Origin: Siderastrea radians
Taxonomy: Eukaryota; Cnidaria; Anthozoa; Scleractinia; Rhizangiidae
Length of the DNA stretch: 64,000 nucleotides
Direction of reading: 5' to 3'
Assembly (NCBI GenBank): GCA_964017195.1
Contig: OZ024894.1
Location: forward strand, 62,001-126,000
Shown: one piece after another, positions 24,201 through 34,800 of the stretch
How the letters are laid out: every line of letters starts with the position of its first letter
How positions within the stretch are numbered: position 1 is the first letter of the stretch
Notes under the pieces: model-generated
The model's database searches: none
The model's input: only the letters and a program-made list of their open reading frames with translations
What the model was told of the DNA's origin: nothing
Made by a program: the position numbers and the translations under genes

Positions 24201-25680
24201 GAATTTTGCTATACTTCAAGCAATGGTCGTCAAGTTTAAACCCTTGCCTGTGTTACAAAATGACATACCACAGTCTGTTGATAATATATTCTGGTAATTG
24301 AATTTGCGGTTAATATTGTCAGCATGGTATTTTTACCACAGACTTGTCTCTCACAGGATACTTGTTGTGATGACATTCAATGAGCTGCAGCTCATACACG
24401 TATATATGTATAAACAAAAGCTCAACTCCAGTAAGCTTAGAAAATGTGTAAATAAATGTACAGACTATGAGAAAGAACCTCCCAGGTAATTATAAATCTG
24501 GCAAATGTTACAGTGGAACCCCGATATAACGATCTTCGATATAACAATATTCCCGATATAACGTCTAACATTTTTCAGCCCAGCCTATATTACAGTAAAA
24601 TGTATGGAACAAAACCCTGATTTAACGATCCACGGTATAACGACATCCCCGATATAACGATCACATTTTAGCAGCCCAAACGGAAAATTAGCCCCGATAT
24701 AACGATAAAATCAATCATCACACAACCGGAAAGGAATGGCAGACACTTCAACCAACCCAAGATGTGTCCTTTTTTGACTTTAATGTATCTGTCAACAGTT
24801 TACGTGTATTTGCCTTTATACTGGTACCTTGTTAAGCTAGTTTTGTTCAAAATTCTTAGAATAAAAATGTTTATGTACATATGATCAATTTCAATTATAA
24901 CTATTACAATCAGCTTAAATAAAATGATATATGCATAAAGATAAAAGTCATACAGTATGTATATACTAGTTGTGCATGAAAAAATATTTAACACCCATAC
25001 CCCGATATAACGATAATTGTGATTGTTTTTCTCCAATATCGTTATATCGGGGATTCGTTTATAACGGTACCCCGATATAATGATGTAATTTTACCAGTCC
25101 CTTGGTACATCGTTATATCGGGGTTCCACTGTACTAAGTTATTCATTATTCATCCATTTTAAAAACTTGTCTCTGTGGCAAGTTGCCAATTTTACCTTGC
25201 TACACATGACTTTAGATATTACCCTTACGCTCCAGCTTAACAACTAAGCATTTTATGTGCTTAAGCTAATATATAAGCTTGGGTAATTATATAACTTAAT
25301 TTAAAGCTCATTTTTGCTCAAATTTGGAAGATAACATATTATATTATATTCAAGTTAAATAAGGTAGAATCATTCAAAGCTACACAAAGTAAGTTATTCA
25401 ATTAAGTTTTCACAAAGGATTGTTTGTTATCAGTATAGCACCCGCTGTTTCGGTCTGACGAGCATCCAAATAAGCCCCCCAAAACACGCAGCTGGTTGTC
25501 AATTTCTCACTACCTAAATCAACTCACGCGATAACGCATCAACTTTAACGCTTCAAAAAGAAGGAAAGGAATACGCGAATGGTACTATGTTGGTATCAGC
25601 AGTGATTTGAGAAGAACGGAGAACACAACAATGCCTTTCCACCATTCCTTCATCCCATCTACCGTCGAAATTGCCGCCAT
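6226..25680 (-). CDS. ALG8: ALG8, dolichyl-P-Glc:Glc1Man9GlcNAc2-PP-dolichol glucosyltransferase
   Basis: It adds the second glucose to the lipid-linked N-glycan precursor in the ER membrane (family GT57). Exons on the minus strand: 25680-25586, 23083-23005, 22004-21811, 19701-19601, 18679-18612, 18362-18227, 12897-12793, 12013-11895, 11120-11000, 9633-9491, 8779-8640, 8189-8092, 7355-7283, 6544-6226. All junctions are GT-AG and every phase agrees. The product is 596 aa, or 561 without exon 7; human ALG8 is about 526. Diagnostic blocks: [12 protein letters not shown] (32-43; D36 is the likely counterpart of the catalytic Asp of ALG6), [14 protein letters not shown] (63-76), [12 protein letters not shown] (157-168), [18 protein letters not shown] (309-326), FGWHVHEKA (417-425), LTSVYCAVG near the end. 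The C-terminus KKKQ fits a dilysine ER-retrieval signal. Multiple hydrophobic segments fit a polytopic enzyme. The first exon starts at an ATG in good context; an upstream ATG is out of frame. No disabling mutation was seen. Confidence 0.95.
6783..6870. repeat. (AAT)n microsatellite with retroposon-like tail
   Basis: Seven ATA/AAT units are followed by TTTATATAGCGCCAATATCC and AAGCGCTTTACAG. A similar arrangement occurs at 54781-54930, pointing to the 3' end of a dispersed retroposon family. Confidence 0.55.
7650..7790 (+). repeat. Degenerate tandem repeat of about 24 bp
   Basis: Units resembling AAAAAGTTGTCAAAAATGCA, some with an added TGTC, repeat about five times in an ALG8 intron (between exons 12 and 13). 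The frame is open by chance and reads as a Lys/Val/Cys-rich repeat; no gene is proposed. Confidence 0.6.
7857..8074. mobile_element. Foldback MITE with TAGACTGCGAGTAGTCTC ends
   Basis: About 105 bp at each end are inverted copies (TAGACTGCGAGTAGTCTCTA... and its complement ending at 8074), with arms continuing through GGCGATGGCGATT and GAAATTTCG blocks. It sits only 17 bp from ALG8 exon 12 (8092-8189), in the following intron. Related to the family at 9830, 14440, 15935 and 22165. Confidence 0.75.
8231..8342. repeat. Near-perfect hairpin (about 32-bp stem)
   Basis: The arm containing AAAATGCTAAACGTTTTCGA and then TCGTCAAG is matched by its complement after a 22-base loop (TTCGTCTTCACTCTGGTGATGA). 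It lies 42 bp upstream (5' side) of ALG8 exon 12. It could be a tiny foldback element or form a stem in the pre-mRNA. Confidence 0.7.
9830..10125. repeat. Dispersed repeat of the CTCAGGGATAGTCGAGG family
   Basis: It holds several copies of a motif of the form 'GCGATTTCGCGCTCGCTCGTTTG...TCCTCGACTAGCCCTGAG', and the right end reads GAGAGACTGCTCGTAGTCTA. It is located in the ALG8 intron between exons 9 and 10. Related copies occur at about 14440-14570, 15935-16055 and 22165-22310. Confidence 0.6.
10544..10965. mobile_element. DNA transposon, CAGGGTCTGGAAGGG inverted ends
   Basis: The terminal inverted repeats CAGGGTCTGGAAGGG / CCCTTCCAGACCCTG are perfect. The 6-bp sequence TTTGAA abuts both ends as a target duplication (10538-10543 and 10966-10971). 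The interior is built from many GCGGGATTCGGGAT-like units in both orientations. It lies 35 bp from the donor site of ALG8 exon 9. Ends starting CAGGG recall hAT elements, but those usually give 8-bp duplications. Confidence 0.8.
12572..13822 (-). mobile_element. Transposable element copy A, contains ALG8 exon 7
   Basis: The left end begins TTAAGATGGATTCTACTCAA and aligns base by base with the complement of copy C (52572-52980). The rest aligns with inverted copy B (16375-18087). It therefore joins ALG8 exon 7 at its left part with a 58-codon open stretch further right (minus strand, roughly 13382-13560, ...[20 protein letters not shown]...). That stretch is also recognisable in copy B with mostly conservative changes, so it may be a coding remnant of the element. 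No known domain was recognised. Confidence 0.7.
12793..12897 (-). CDS. ALG8: ALG8 exon 7, phase-1/1 cassette exon inside a transposable element
   Basis: It encodes 35 residues beginning [18 protein letters not shown] (protein residues 225-259). The acceptor is GGTATAG and the donor GTAAGT. Its length is divisible by three, so exon 6 can splice directly to exon 8 without loss of frame ([12 protein letters not shown]). The segment falls in a loop where human ALG8, as remembered, has no counterpart. The exon lies wholly within the transposon copy at 12572-13822. The related copy at 52572-52980 carries the same segment with GTCAGT at the donor position, so the donor here differs by one base. Whether it is spliced into mRNA is inferred, not shown. 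Confidence 0.6.
14228..14575. mobile_element. MITE cluster in ALG8 intron 6
   Basis: A MITE at about 14228-14426 has inverted ends ACTGCTAGCAGTCCCTTTCT and its complement. It is followed directly by a member of the CTCAGGGATAGTCGAGG-type family (14445-14575) ending GAGAGACCGCTCGTAGTCTA. Confidence 0.6.
15072..15710. repeat. Two GGGCATTTG-rich repeat blocks
   Basis: Blocks at 15080-15230 and 15618-15700 carry repeated GGGGCATTTG units separated by G/C runs, with 370 bp of unrelated AT-rich sequence between them. They resemble the two ends of one C/G-run element, but no clean terminal repeat was found. Confidence 0.4.
15935..16055. repeat. Short copy of the TAGACTACGAxxAGTCTCTCTTTC family
   Basis: It starts TTAGACTACGAAAAGTCTCT, continues CGGCTTAGGGATAGTCCGAC and ends in ATCGCCTGCCGCGTTGC, matching motifs in the copies at 9830, 14445 and 22165. 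No second inverted end was found. Confidence 0.5.
16375..18087 (+). mobile_element. Transposable element copy B, inverted relative to copy A
   Basis: From GGGATGCCTGTG at the left to GCTCGAACATTCAGTGGAAA at the right it matches the complement of copy A. It includes the start of the exon-7 segment (GGTATAGGTGATCGTTATAG) but has lost the rest of that exon. It is interrupted by a 599-bp insertion at 16751-17349. With copy A it forms a 2.5-kb-spaced inverted repeat inside ALG8 intron 6. Confidence 0.7.
16751..17349. mobile_element. 599-bp DNA transposon, CCAGGGGGGGTACTCCG ends, 10-bp target duplication
   Basis: The terminal inverted repeats CCAGGGGGGGTACTCCG are perfect and extend imperfectly to about 40 bp. 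GATTAGACCC flanks both sides (16741-16750, 17350-17359). Copy A at about 13450-13470 has the same sequence with a single GATTAGACCC, the empty site. The interior repeats GGATTTTTTTGGGT units. Duplications of 9-10 bp are seen in Mutator-like elements, but no transposase is present. Confidence 0.85.
19005..19110. repeat. Dispersed repeat, 'aagccccaatagtgatca' family, copy 1
   Basis: It matches 19945-20050 closely (CCAATAATGATCAGCATCAA... CCATGAGAATTA). A further match, GGAGAATTTGTATAATGATG at about 19540, suggests the copy was split by later sequence. A third partial copy begins near 38830. Confidence 0.55.
19945..20165. repeat. Dispersed repeat, 'aagctccaatagtgatca' family, copy 2
   Basis: It runs from CCTTTAAGCTCCAATAGTGA to GATGCTGGGACTCAAAGGGT, with near-inverted CCCTTTAAG / AAAGGGT ends. 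It lies in an ALG8 intron between exons 3 and 4. Confidence 0.55.
20517..21751. mobile_element. hAT-like element with TAGGGTT/AACCCTG ends
   Basis: The left end TAGGGTTCAAAATTTAC and right end GTTAATTTCAAACCCTG are inverted copies with few mismatches. Subterminal blocks around GTTGCCCCTGGGGCAACC are also inverted. CAGGGTTxxAAATTxAC ends are typical of hAT transposons. Flanks share TTAAG but not a clean 8-bp duplication. The element encloses a ZNF862-type zinc-finger relic, and its right end is 60 bp from the donor of ALG8 exon 3. Confidence 0.7.
20834..21208 (-). pseudogene. TTF-type zinc finger relic, ZNF862/hAT transposase N-terminus
   Basis: The minus-strand frame reads [20 protein letters not shown], then MFCSYC...KHEISEVHK: the CxxC...HxxxxxH finger of ZNF862-like and hAT transposase-like proteins. 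It continues through [16 protein letters not shown], hits TAG, and goes on in the same frame as AERPFRDF. No start codon precedes the FQESW block, where a TAA occurs just upstream. It is a broken N-terminal piece; the catalytic hAT domain is absent. Confidence 0.7.
22165..22310. repeat. Dispersed repeat, CTCTCTTTCCGCTCAGGGAT family
   Basis: It begins TTAGACTTAGAGCAGTCTCT, then CTTTCCGCTCAGGGATAGTC, and ends with GGAAAGAGAGCCTACAGACT, roughly complementary to the start. It lies in the ALG8 intron between exons 2 and 3. Confidence 0.55.
24511..25130. mobile_element. TA-flanked DNA transposon, CAGTGGAACCCCGATATAAC ends
   Basis: The inverted termini CAGTGGAACCCCGATATAAC are perfect and flanked by TA on both sides (24509-24510, 25131-25132), as in Tc1/mariner-pogo (Tigger-like) elements. 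At least eight more copies of (C)CCCGATATAACGA, direct and inverted, cluster near both ends. There is no transposase, so it is non-autonomous. It is located in ALG8 intron 1. Confidence 0.85.
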
Positions 25681-25827
25681 GTTGAATTGAATGATCCATT
25701 GCGCATGCGATCAAAGAGTGTCCGCTGTACTGTCGAGAGCCGTCGGTATCAGACGGGAAGCGGGAAACCATCGCACAGAGCGCCGTGACATTTGACAATA
25801 GATCATCATATGGCATGACTTACGCTT
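25681..25827. promoter_or_regulatory. Probable bidirectional promoter between ALG8 and OBI1
   Basis: The two start codons face away from each other with only 147 bp between them, so both 5' UTRs and the core promoter must share this interval. It is GC-richer than the surroundings and has no TATA box, fitting a housekeeping promoter. Divergent transcription is inferred from gene geometry. Confidence 0.7.
25700..25709. promoter_or_regulatory. NRF1-like palindromic site
   Basis: TGCGCATGCG matches the core of the NRF1 consensus (YGCGCAYGCGCR), commonly found in bidirectional housekeeping promoters. It is 20 bp from the ALG8 start codon. Binding is inferred from sequence only. Confidence 0.5.
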
Positions 25828-28800
25828 ATGGCGAGCAAAAAGGTCTCTGTTTCGTCGACTTCCCTTTCGATGACTCTTCCCATTTCTTGTCAGATATGTT
25901 TGGGAAAGGTGAGTGTGCTCAAAAAGTACTGAGATTCCGTCATTTGTGAATCGCACGTGCCGGTTTTGTGGCGAAATGTCGAATGCTGTGTTGTACATTT
26001 CTTGATTCCAAAGGTTAGAGAACCGGTTGTGTGCCCTAATCAACATGTGTTTTGCTCGAACTGCATGGATATGTGGCTCCGATCTCACTCCTTCTGTCCA
26101 ACCTGTCGGACATCTATAACTGCCGAGAAGCCATGCAAGAAAATTCTTGGTAAGAAATGAAAGATTTTCTTTGTTTTTGACTGTATCTAGGATCCTTCGT
26201 ATTAATGAAGCATTTTATTGTTTACAAAAGCCGGACAGTGATATTACATAGACGTTCTACCTATTCTTGCGAAATGTGTGGAAACGTTGGCAGATGCAAA
26301 AGAAAATTTGTGTAGCTGAATCAATAACAGCGTGAACTACAATAGACGGCATGGTTTAACTTTGATTTTGTCTTATAAAATAGTGCTAGTGTTGAATTAT
26401 AAATTTTTCTGTATCCTCATCAAGGAAATGCCGATAACTGAAAATATAAAACTGTGGGTTACTCGGGATTTAATCATACCGATAGAGTGAACAGAGAACA
26501 CCACTTTGCTTTGGTCGACTAGAAGTTGAAAGTTCCTGGGTGATAACTTCTGGGTTGGGTTATTGGGTTTTAGTCTACATTTATTAACCTAATTGACAAG
26601 GATGGGCAATTGCTGTCTTTCAGACTTAATATCGAGACTTTTCAGCGTATTTTCAGTTGCAAGTGGCCCAGAAAGTGATATCTCATGGTCAATGCCAAAG
26701 TGGGCATTCATGTGGCATCACTTTACGTGATCCGTATGGCTGTGTCTTCCCTAAGAAGCAACTCGCACTGCCCTCTGACTCACAAGCACAATATGCATCC
26801 AACTTGCGGGTCATTGACCGTCTGAATATCTGCATGCCTGTCATATTTCTTTTATGTGGAGCACCCTGTAGGCTATTTATCACATGACCCCACTAACCTT
26901 AAGTTGATTTCAATAACAATTGTGACAACATTAGCATTTCTTGAAGCCAATCAGAAGTGCTGTTGCGGTTAGCTGATCTTTTCCAGCAGTTTAATTGAAT
27001 GGTATCCCATCTTCCTGTTTACCACAAAACTCTCAGTGTTTGCCAAAGCATAATTTAACTGCCTTCATTTGGACCTGGGTGATCTGAATTAGCATAATTT
27101 TTAAGTTTCCGTGGAAACTGTCTTGTCGTTCGGCTATTTTTACGCCCTCAGACGCCCTGTCTGAATTTTAATCAATGCCCTCCCTTTAGCAGCCAATATT
27201 TGCACTATCCGACCTTGACCAGTTTTTCTAAAAACTCAAAACACGTGGTTAATTTCTCATCAGAATTTAAGAACGTGACCAATGCCTTTTCTTTTTTCAT
27301 GTCAGGAAGCATTGATTTGCCAGTAAACTCTGACGCTGTGACAAGAGCTGAGCTAAGAAGAACCAGGATTGACTTAATAAGGCGAGAATATGAGGTACAT
27401 CTACATGAAGGAAACATCACGTGTACACGGCATGGGCATTTTTAATAAAAATAAATAATGTGATTCTCTAAGTATGTTATTTTGCAATCTTTTTTCAGCA
27501 CCAGAATAGGAGACTCAGTCACAAGGCACATGAAGCCCCATCACTTCCTTATTCTTGAAACCTAAGAAAGCCTATCAAATGTGCAATAGCACAATACCTG
27601 TAGTCCTGAAGTTCTTTTTGTCTTACTGTTGGGCATATGGTGATCAGGGGTCATTGAAGTTGGCACTAACTTAATCTGGGTTATCTTGAACTGCTCTTAA
27701 TGCCCAAAACTGAATGTTCAGACGTCTTAAGTCTTAAAATAACATGAACTTCCAAGCTCTAACTAAGGCGTATCAACAAATGATCACGATTTTTCTTGCC
27801 TTGCTTAATCTCTATCCAGAGTCATTTAGGGTGAACCAAACTGCATTCCTCGTAGTGTAAATTTAGTGAATTATACCAAGGCATGGACTTGACTTTATTT
27901 TGTGAAGACATGTACTGTTATCAAGCATTACATAACTGCGTCAACTAGGAACAAATGTTGGACAACGTTAAACTACTGTGTGCAGACAGTATATAGTGGT
28001 CACCTGCTGTCTCATGCCTCCGCCATCTCTAATCCTTTCCCCTTTTTCAAACTGAAATTCATTTCCCTTAATGAATGTTGCTTAGTTATTTACTGTTAGC
28101 CATCTTGAAATCCTGTTATCTCAAGCAATTCTGGTTTCCCTTGCATGTTTGAGATTGAGGAAGTCTACTACACCAGTCTCCCCCCCCTCCCCCTGACTGA
28201 CACTCAGGCAATTTCTTTGTACCAATGAGCAAGAGTTCTCAGTATTTTAGAATGGGTATTTTCCTCATTCACAGTTGCACCATAGTATTACTCTGTTACC
28301 AACTGTCGCTAACTCTGGACATCAATGTTAATTTAATTTATTTTTTATCAGTGCCCAAGATACAGCAATAGCTTTGACAACTGGGTAAAAACCTGCACTT
28401 TTTCAGCGACAATGTGTCAGTCTTTTAATCGTGCAATAAGATGTGGAGGTTGCTTTTAAATACATCTGTCACCCATCAGCTTAATTGGCTGATCAGTAGT
28501 CATGTGGGGGGGCCAGGAAATTAGCTCAAAGTCTTTAGAGTTGCAAAACAATCCATCTTGTAGAAGTTTTGGCAGCTAATAGAACTATCTAGGTCATGGG
28601 TTCAACTGTTGTTGAATCCTTGAAATTTTTTCAGTCTGACTTTATTGATCCTAATTGCATTGTTCTCAGACTTTTTCAATCCCAATTGCATTACAATCAA
28701 TTTTACTGCTGTGTGCAGAACTAGACTTTTAAACATGATTCATTCAGGCCATAATTTACCTGTCGTGACTTACGCTAGAGGCTACCAAGCCCAACACTGT

Positions 28801-31800
28801 ATACTCTAGACAGATAACATTCTTGAATGCAGTCCAGAGCACAAAGCTCATTATCATAAACATACTAAGTGACAGTGCTTTTTATCAAGGACACACTGGG
28901 TGTCTGTTTACAGGTACAGGGTGTATCTCAAACATTTTTAGCTGCGTAAAGAGCAGGTTGAGATCCCATGGACCATAAAAATCTGGTTGTGTAAGCTGCA
29001 TTTGAAAGTTTTGTTGTCGTGGTGACACGAAAAGCTGTAAATAGAAAGAGCATACATTTTTGCTGCTTCAAAAAGTTAACATTTTATTAGTAAATCTAAG
29101 ACGAATTAACTGCAATCTACAGTAAAAGGTGCTATCAACATGTGACATCATTCCATTCAGTGTGTGAAGCCAGCCTTGATATTTGTCGATAACTTGCGGC
29201 TTCCAATTTCAGATTTATAGACCTGGATCTTGAAACTTGATTCAGATTAAACAAGCACAATTTGCTTATGATCAGGAAGTGGCGAAAAATAAAATTCAAC
29301 CAACCATAAAATCAGACCACAGTATACACACTAACTTCTTGAAATATAGACATCCAGGTAGAAAAGGATCGGTAAATTTCTTCACCACTTCTTACCATGA
29401 ACAAATCATTACTATAACAACAGACTGACTCAGGCTCATTTTAACGCGAGCTGCAGGCAAGGGTTAAAATGAGCTCTGAGAAGGGCCAAAAACATATTTA
29501 CGCCCACGGACATCAACTCTATTACTATTATAATAATTTCAGAGGGCATTGAGAAAAGAAATTATTAGCAGCGTAGTGAGTGATGAGTTGACTAAACTGA
29601 CACGGCGTTTAATTTTATTGCAAATGTTTACAAAACAAACATGGCAAATGTCAGTAAAAAAAAATTTCTGCTTCAAAATGTTTGAAAGGAAAATGATACA
29701 AACCTCAGTAGAACCAGCAGAAAAAAGTAAATTAGCAGTATTGATGTTTATTGTACAATTTGCGAATTGGCAGTTTGGCACAAATATACATTAACTTCTC
29801 CGCTTTGCATGGAGCATCTTTAGGCATTTCTTTCACTTACAGTTTCTTTGAGCTTGTTTAAAACTTCTTCATCCAACTGGGAAGACTGAGAATTTGGCTG
29901 TTCGTTGGCCCATTTTTAACACAAACACGGGAGCTCCAAAGAAGCGATTGAGGTAAACAGAACTGACAGAGAAAACTGCACGAACATTTCAGTGGTTTCC
30001 AGTTTTCTGACTGGTTGGTAGCTAAATTTTAATGCTTCTGATTGGTGATCTGAGCGGGCTAAAATATATTTTAGCCTGCTGATTTCCTCATTTAGCCTGC
30101 AAAATACACCACAATGTCCAATGAAATTATTATAATGGTGAATCATAAAGGACGAATCATGATGGGTGAATTATTGCTGACGAATCATGTTAAACATCTT
30201 GTTAGGTATGTACACTGCAGTAAATGTATATGGATGTCAGGTATTTTACTCTGCATGTGGGTTCATTTTACAGGCAAATTTCCTTCCCTGTTATCAGAAC
30301 ATGGTCAAATTGTGATGGGCGAGTCACGGTCATCAATGCTTGAACATGTTGTCCAAATCATTGCTTGTCGCTCACCTTTCCTTGCTGTTTCTTTGCACTG
30401 GCAAAGGCTCAAATTTATCTTTTAAAGTACTTACAAAGAGACTCCTTGCCCTTCGTAGAAGTACCATACTAATAATATGGTTGAGTGTAGTGCTTCTCAG
30501 GCAGATTGTGAGTAGCAGTGAATCATATTCAGGGAATCATGTTTAGATGCTTAGGTTGCTGCAAGGTTGAATGTGATTTGTATGAAATGCTATTAATGCC
30601 CTGGCAGTGGAACATGTTTTCTTTCCTAGCCATTCAGGAGGGTCGTTAAATTGAAAGGGTGTGCACAGTATTTTGTTAGGGGCCACTGCTGTGGACACAT
30701 GACTTGTCCTTTGACTTTGCCTTGATTTGTAATATTGTAGGATGAAATCAAGTCACTTCAAAACACAGTTGAAAGATTAAAATCTGAAAACAAACAGCTC
30801 CATGAGAAGATGATTGAAAGAGAAAGAGCTATGGCTTCTATGGACTTTACTACAAGACATCGGACAGTTGAAGATGGCGCTGGTAAACTTGACATTGATA
30901 TGCTGGTAAAACTGACGACTAGGTTGCAAGAAGCAAGTCACACCTATGAAACTCTGAGAGCAGATATGGATAAGATCAAGCAGGTACTGTAAACATACAT
31001 TTTTAGATAACTAAAGGTCTGTTCTACAAATTGACAGGTGTTGACTCACTGGGCCCCCTTTGCAGATTTTAGAGGGCTTACTTTTTGCAAAATGGGAACC
31101 AGCATCTATAATCGTAATCATAATTATTGTCACTTAAAAGCTCCTTAGGGGAGTGCCAATAAAGTTTGTATGGTTTGTATAGCATACTTCCAATTATTGT
31201 TCTGTGGTTCTATTGTTACCATTGCAACAGTACAACTAAAGAATGGGATATTTTTTGCATTATTACATCTTTATTATGTAATATCTAGTATGTAGAGTTT
31301 CCTATGGTGTAATTTTTTAGACTAACATTTTGAAGATAAAATATGAAGGTGTCATCGTTTTTCCAATGCCGCAGGATTTATCATTTTAACCATTGTGATG
31401 ACATTTTTGCCCCCATTATAACATAGAAGGCAAAATAACTGATTGCTGATTGGTTGAGACAGAGGGCATTTTTTCTTAATTTTCTTTCCAGCGAGGTCAC
31501 AATTACTGACTCAAAATTACTGACTCCTGATTGGCCAAGTGCCAAAATTACACTCATTTAATGAGCTGAGCACGAGAGCACGCAATTGCATTTTGTAAGC
31601 ATCTTGCAACAAAAAGCAGATTTTGAGTTGTTGACCAAAAGGATATTGCTTCAGAGTTCGACTTTTAACCGTGTTGGTGGGCAAAAATGGTGTGGAAATC
31701 AGGTGATAGCTATAAGAGAAGTTCCAAAAGGTGAGCGTGAATGTTTTATGGGAAACAGGAAATAGTTATTTGTTTTAAAACTACTGAAAACCTTGGTTCA

Positions 31801-34800
31801 GCGAGCGAGAGGAAGATTTGCAACTCAGGTAACTAAAATTTATTTAGTTTGAGTTTTAAGTGTGTTTTGTCAATGAACTACGGTATCTCTTGATGTAGAT
31901 TTATACACATGTAATAGACAGTCTTTTTTTGTTCTGTACACTGAGCAACAGTTAATCTGCTTGTGTGGTGAATTGTGTACGAGCGGGTACTTTTGTTCTG
32001 GGGACCCGCTCATTGTGTTTTGACATGCATGGAAAGCAAGTTTTGCGAAAATTTTGCCCTCTGTTTTATAAACAAGTAATCACATCAAGTCCTCGTAGAA
32101 TTAAGGATAAATTTTCACTTGTATTTTCAAAGTGTTTACAAATTACCCTTGTCGCTGCGTGACTCGGGCAATTTTATGAAAACTTTGAAAATGCATGTGA
32201 AAATTTATCCTTAATTCTACTTGGCCTCATGCGATTACATATGCAGATGGACATGTGAAAGGCTTTGTATCTCACATTTTGCAAAGTTGTGAAAAATTTC
32301 CTCAAACGAAGTGCGAGGTGAACTTTTGTCATCAGCGCACACTTTAATAAAACTATATTAGTGAGCCATGTCAAGGTTCAAAAAAGTGAAACATCCCGCT
32401 TTGCACACAAGTCTTTCACTAGCATTCTGTGGGTATTTTTTAGATTACTGGCTTTGCCTGGGTGTTCAGTTAACTATCAACTGCAAAAATGTACATTATT
32501 TTGTAATTGACAATTGAAGACTGAAATACTGTGAAGATATACCAAATGTAATAAAACAGTTGATAAAATTGTTTAATGTTATAGAAAATTGTTTACTTTA
32601 TAGGACAACAAGAAATTACAGGAAGAAAACAAGAACCTCATAAGAGAAAATTCTCGTCTTAAGGAGGAGCCAAAATTTTCCAGATCTCCTCAAAAGTATG
32701 TGTTTATTCAGTTGTTTGACTGAACAATTACAGTGAAACTTGGTCTAGTATTGCTGTTACAGTAATTAGGCACAGTACTTGTGTACAGTATATTAGAAAT
32801 ATTGTAGATTACAATACGTGTACAGGTGTACATGTATTTGAGTTTTAAAGTATAGAACTTCCTAGCAGGCTGCCCCCAGGGTAAGGGGGAAGGGGGGATA
32901 CAGGTATAGTCACGGGGAGGTGGACTGTTTCTTTTGGGAGGGGTTGACGTTTAGCAATTTGGGGACTTTTTGGGTTAGAAATTCTCTGGTCATTTTTTTT
33001 TAAGTAGAAAGATTTTGGCAAGGACTTTTTAGGGTTGATAATTAAAGTGTATATGACAGATTTTTTTTTTATTTGTCTGATCAAATCTAAATTGCTTCCT
33101 GATATGAATATCAAAAATTGTTTTTCGATTTTGATTTTTCTTCCCTGCGCTTTTGCCGTTTAAAAACATGAAATTTTACTTCTGGTCATGTCAAAAACCG
33201 CGCAAAGGGAGACCTGGGCATAGTCACGTTGTGACGTCATACCAGGAACGGAGTCGATGCCAAACAAGCTACGTGGGCCACATTGCGGAGATCTAATTCA
33301 TTTTATTTTACTTTATTCCGCAACCGCCAAATTAAGCACGAAATTATGTGAAACTGCTGATGTTACCTGTAATCTGGGCAGTGATTTGGAGCTTTTAGAG
33401 TCCACCGAATGCGAATCGCTAACTTCTGAAGTTGAAAGCAAAACAGAAGTCGAGATCGAGAAAGAAGCTATTCGGAACCAAAAGGTCCTTACACAGACAA
33501 TCCGCTTGCCGATGAAAATTGACTTAGAGAATACTATCAAGAGGTAGAGGAGACAGAATGAAGAAAACAGAATCTAGAAAACCTATTTGGTTGTACCAAA
33601 GCACTCGAGACGTAGTAAGAAGTGCCACGATTTCTCATCTCCCGGTGTAAATATTATAATTGTACTCGGCTAAATAAACCTTGTTTGCACGCGGCTAAAT
33701 AAACGCCTGTTATGCAGGTTATACTTTCATACTCTTACAGATATAGATATGGTAACTGTGCTTTAAACTATCTGCAAAACGCCGTAGATTGTCTTTGCTT
33801 CAAAGAAATTCAGAAATGTGTCGAATCTCTCGAAGCGCCGTTGTATGTTTCGCGCGAAGCCGCAAACTGGACACAACAACAGGATGTATAACAACCCACC
33901 CGGCACTGTTCAGTGCTGTCTGACTAAAACTGATGGTCGGTACGATCAGATGCAGAAAATATAATACAATAGATGGAAGAAAGATTGGTTCGGAAGAGAA
34001 GTGAGTAATTCTCTACGTTCTTGTGGACTCTCTGAAACGTTGTTGTTTTATGTCTATGTAAATTGTGCACTTCACGTCTTTCAATAAGCTGCAGTAAGAT
34101 TATTAAATGAAGACTAGAGTTTGCTCATTCCTTTCAAAACTTAGTCAGACATGTTTTCATCATTATTTTATAATTATCCGTAGTCCAGTTGTGCACAAAT
34201 GAGGGATGTTATAATCTTTACTGCAGTTATGAATCAACAATATGGACAATATATCGGAAGTAAACCGCGCAGAAATTTCGAGTGTCAATTTGCCTAGACG
34301 TATTAAATGCAATACGAATGTTTCAGAGAGTCCACAATAACGCAGAGAAATTCTCACTTCCCTTCCGAACTAATCTGACAACAATTTCTTCCGTCTATTA
34401 CATTATATTTTGCTGCATCTGATTGTAGCGACCATCTGTTTTAGGCGGACAACACTGAATCCCGGGTGCATTGTTTCACATCCTGTTGTCAGCGAGCGGG
34501 ATTTCAAACGCTTCTGGAACTCGTTCGGTAAGAGTAAATGTCCAGGGGCTCTCCCGTTCTTGTTGTAAACTTTCGCCTATGAAAATCCTGTCACCCCAAC
34601 TAGCTGCCCCTGGGTATCCAAGGATGCAGCGCTTCAAGAGATTCGACACATTTCTGAACTTCTTTGCAGCAAAGACAATGTACGGCGTTTTGCATATGGG
34701 TTAAGGCACAGTTACTACATCTATACGTGTAAGAGTACGAAAGTATAACCTGCATAACAGGCATTTATTTAGCCGAGCATGATTATAATATTTACACCAG

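Noticed and set aside
25553..25816. Apparent in-frame TAG in ALG8 exon 1 after LLIPT
   Set aside because: The exon ends two bases into the next codon at ACATA/GTACC; exon 2 begins C-CAT-TCC, giving IPTYHSSDF. The stop is intronic.
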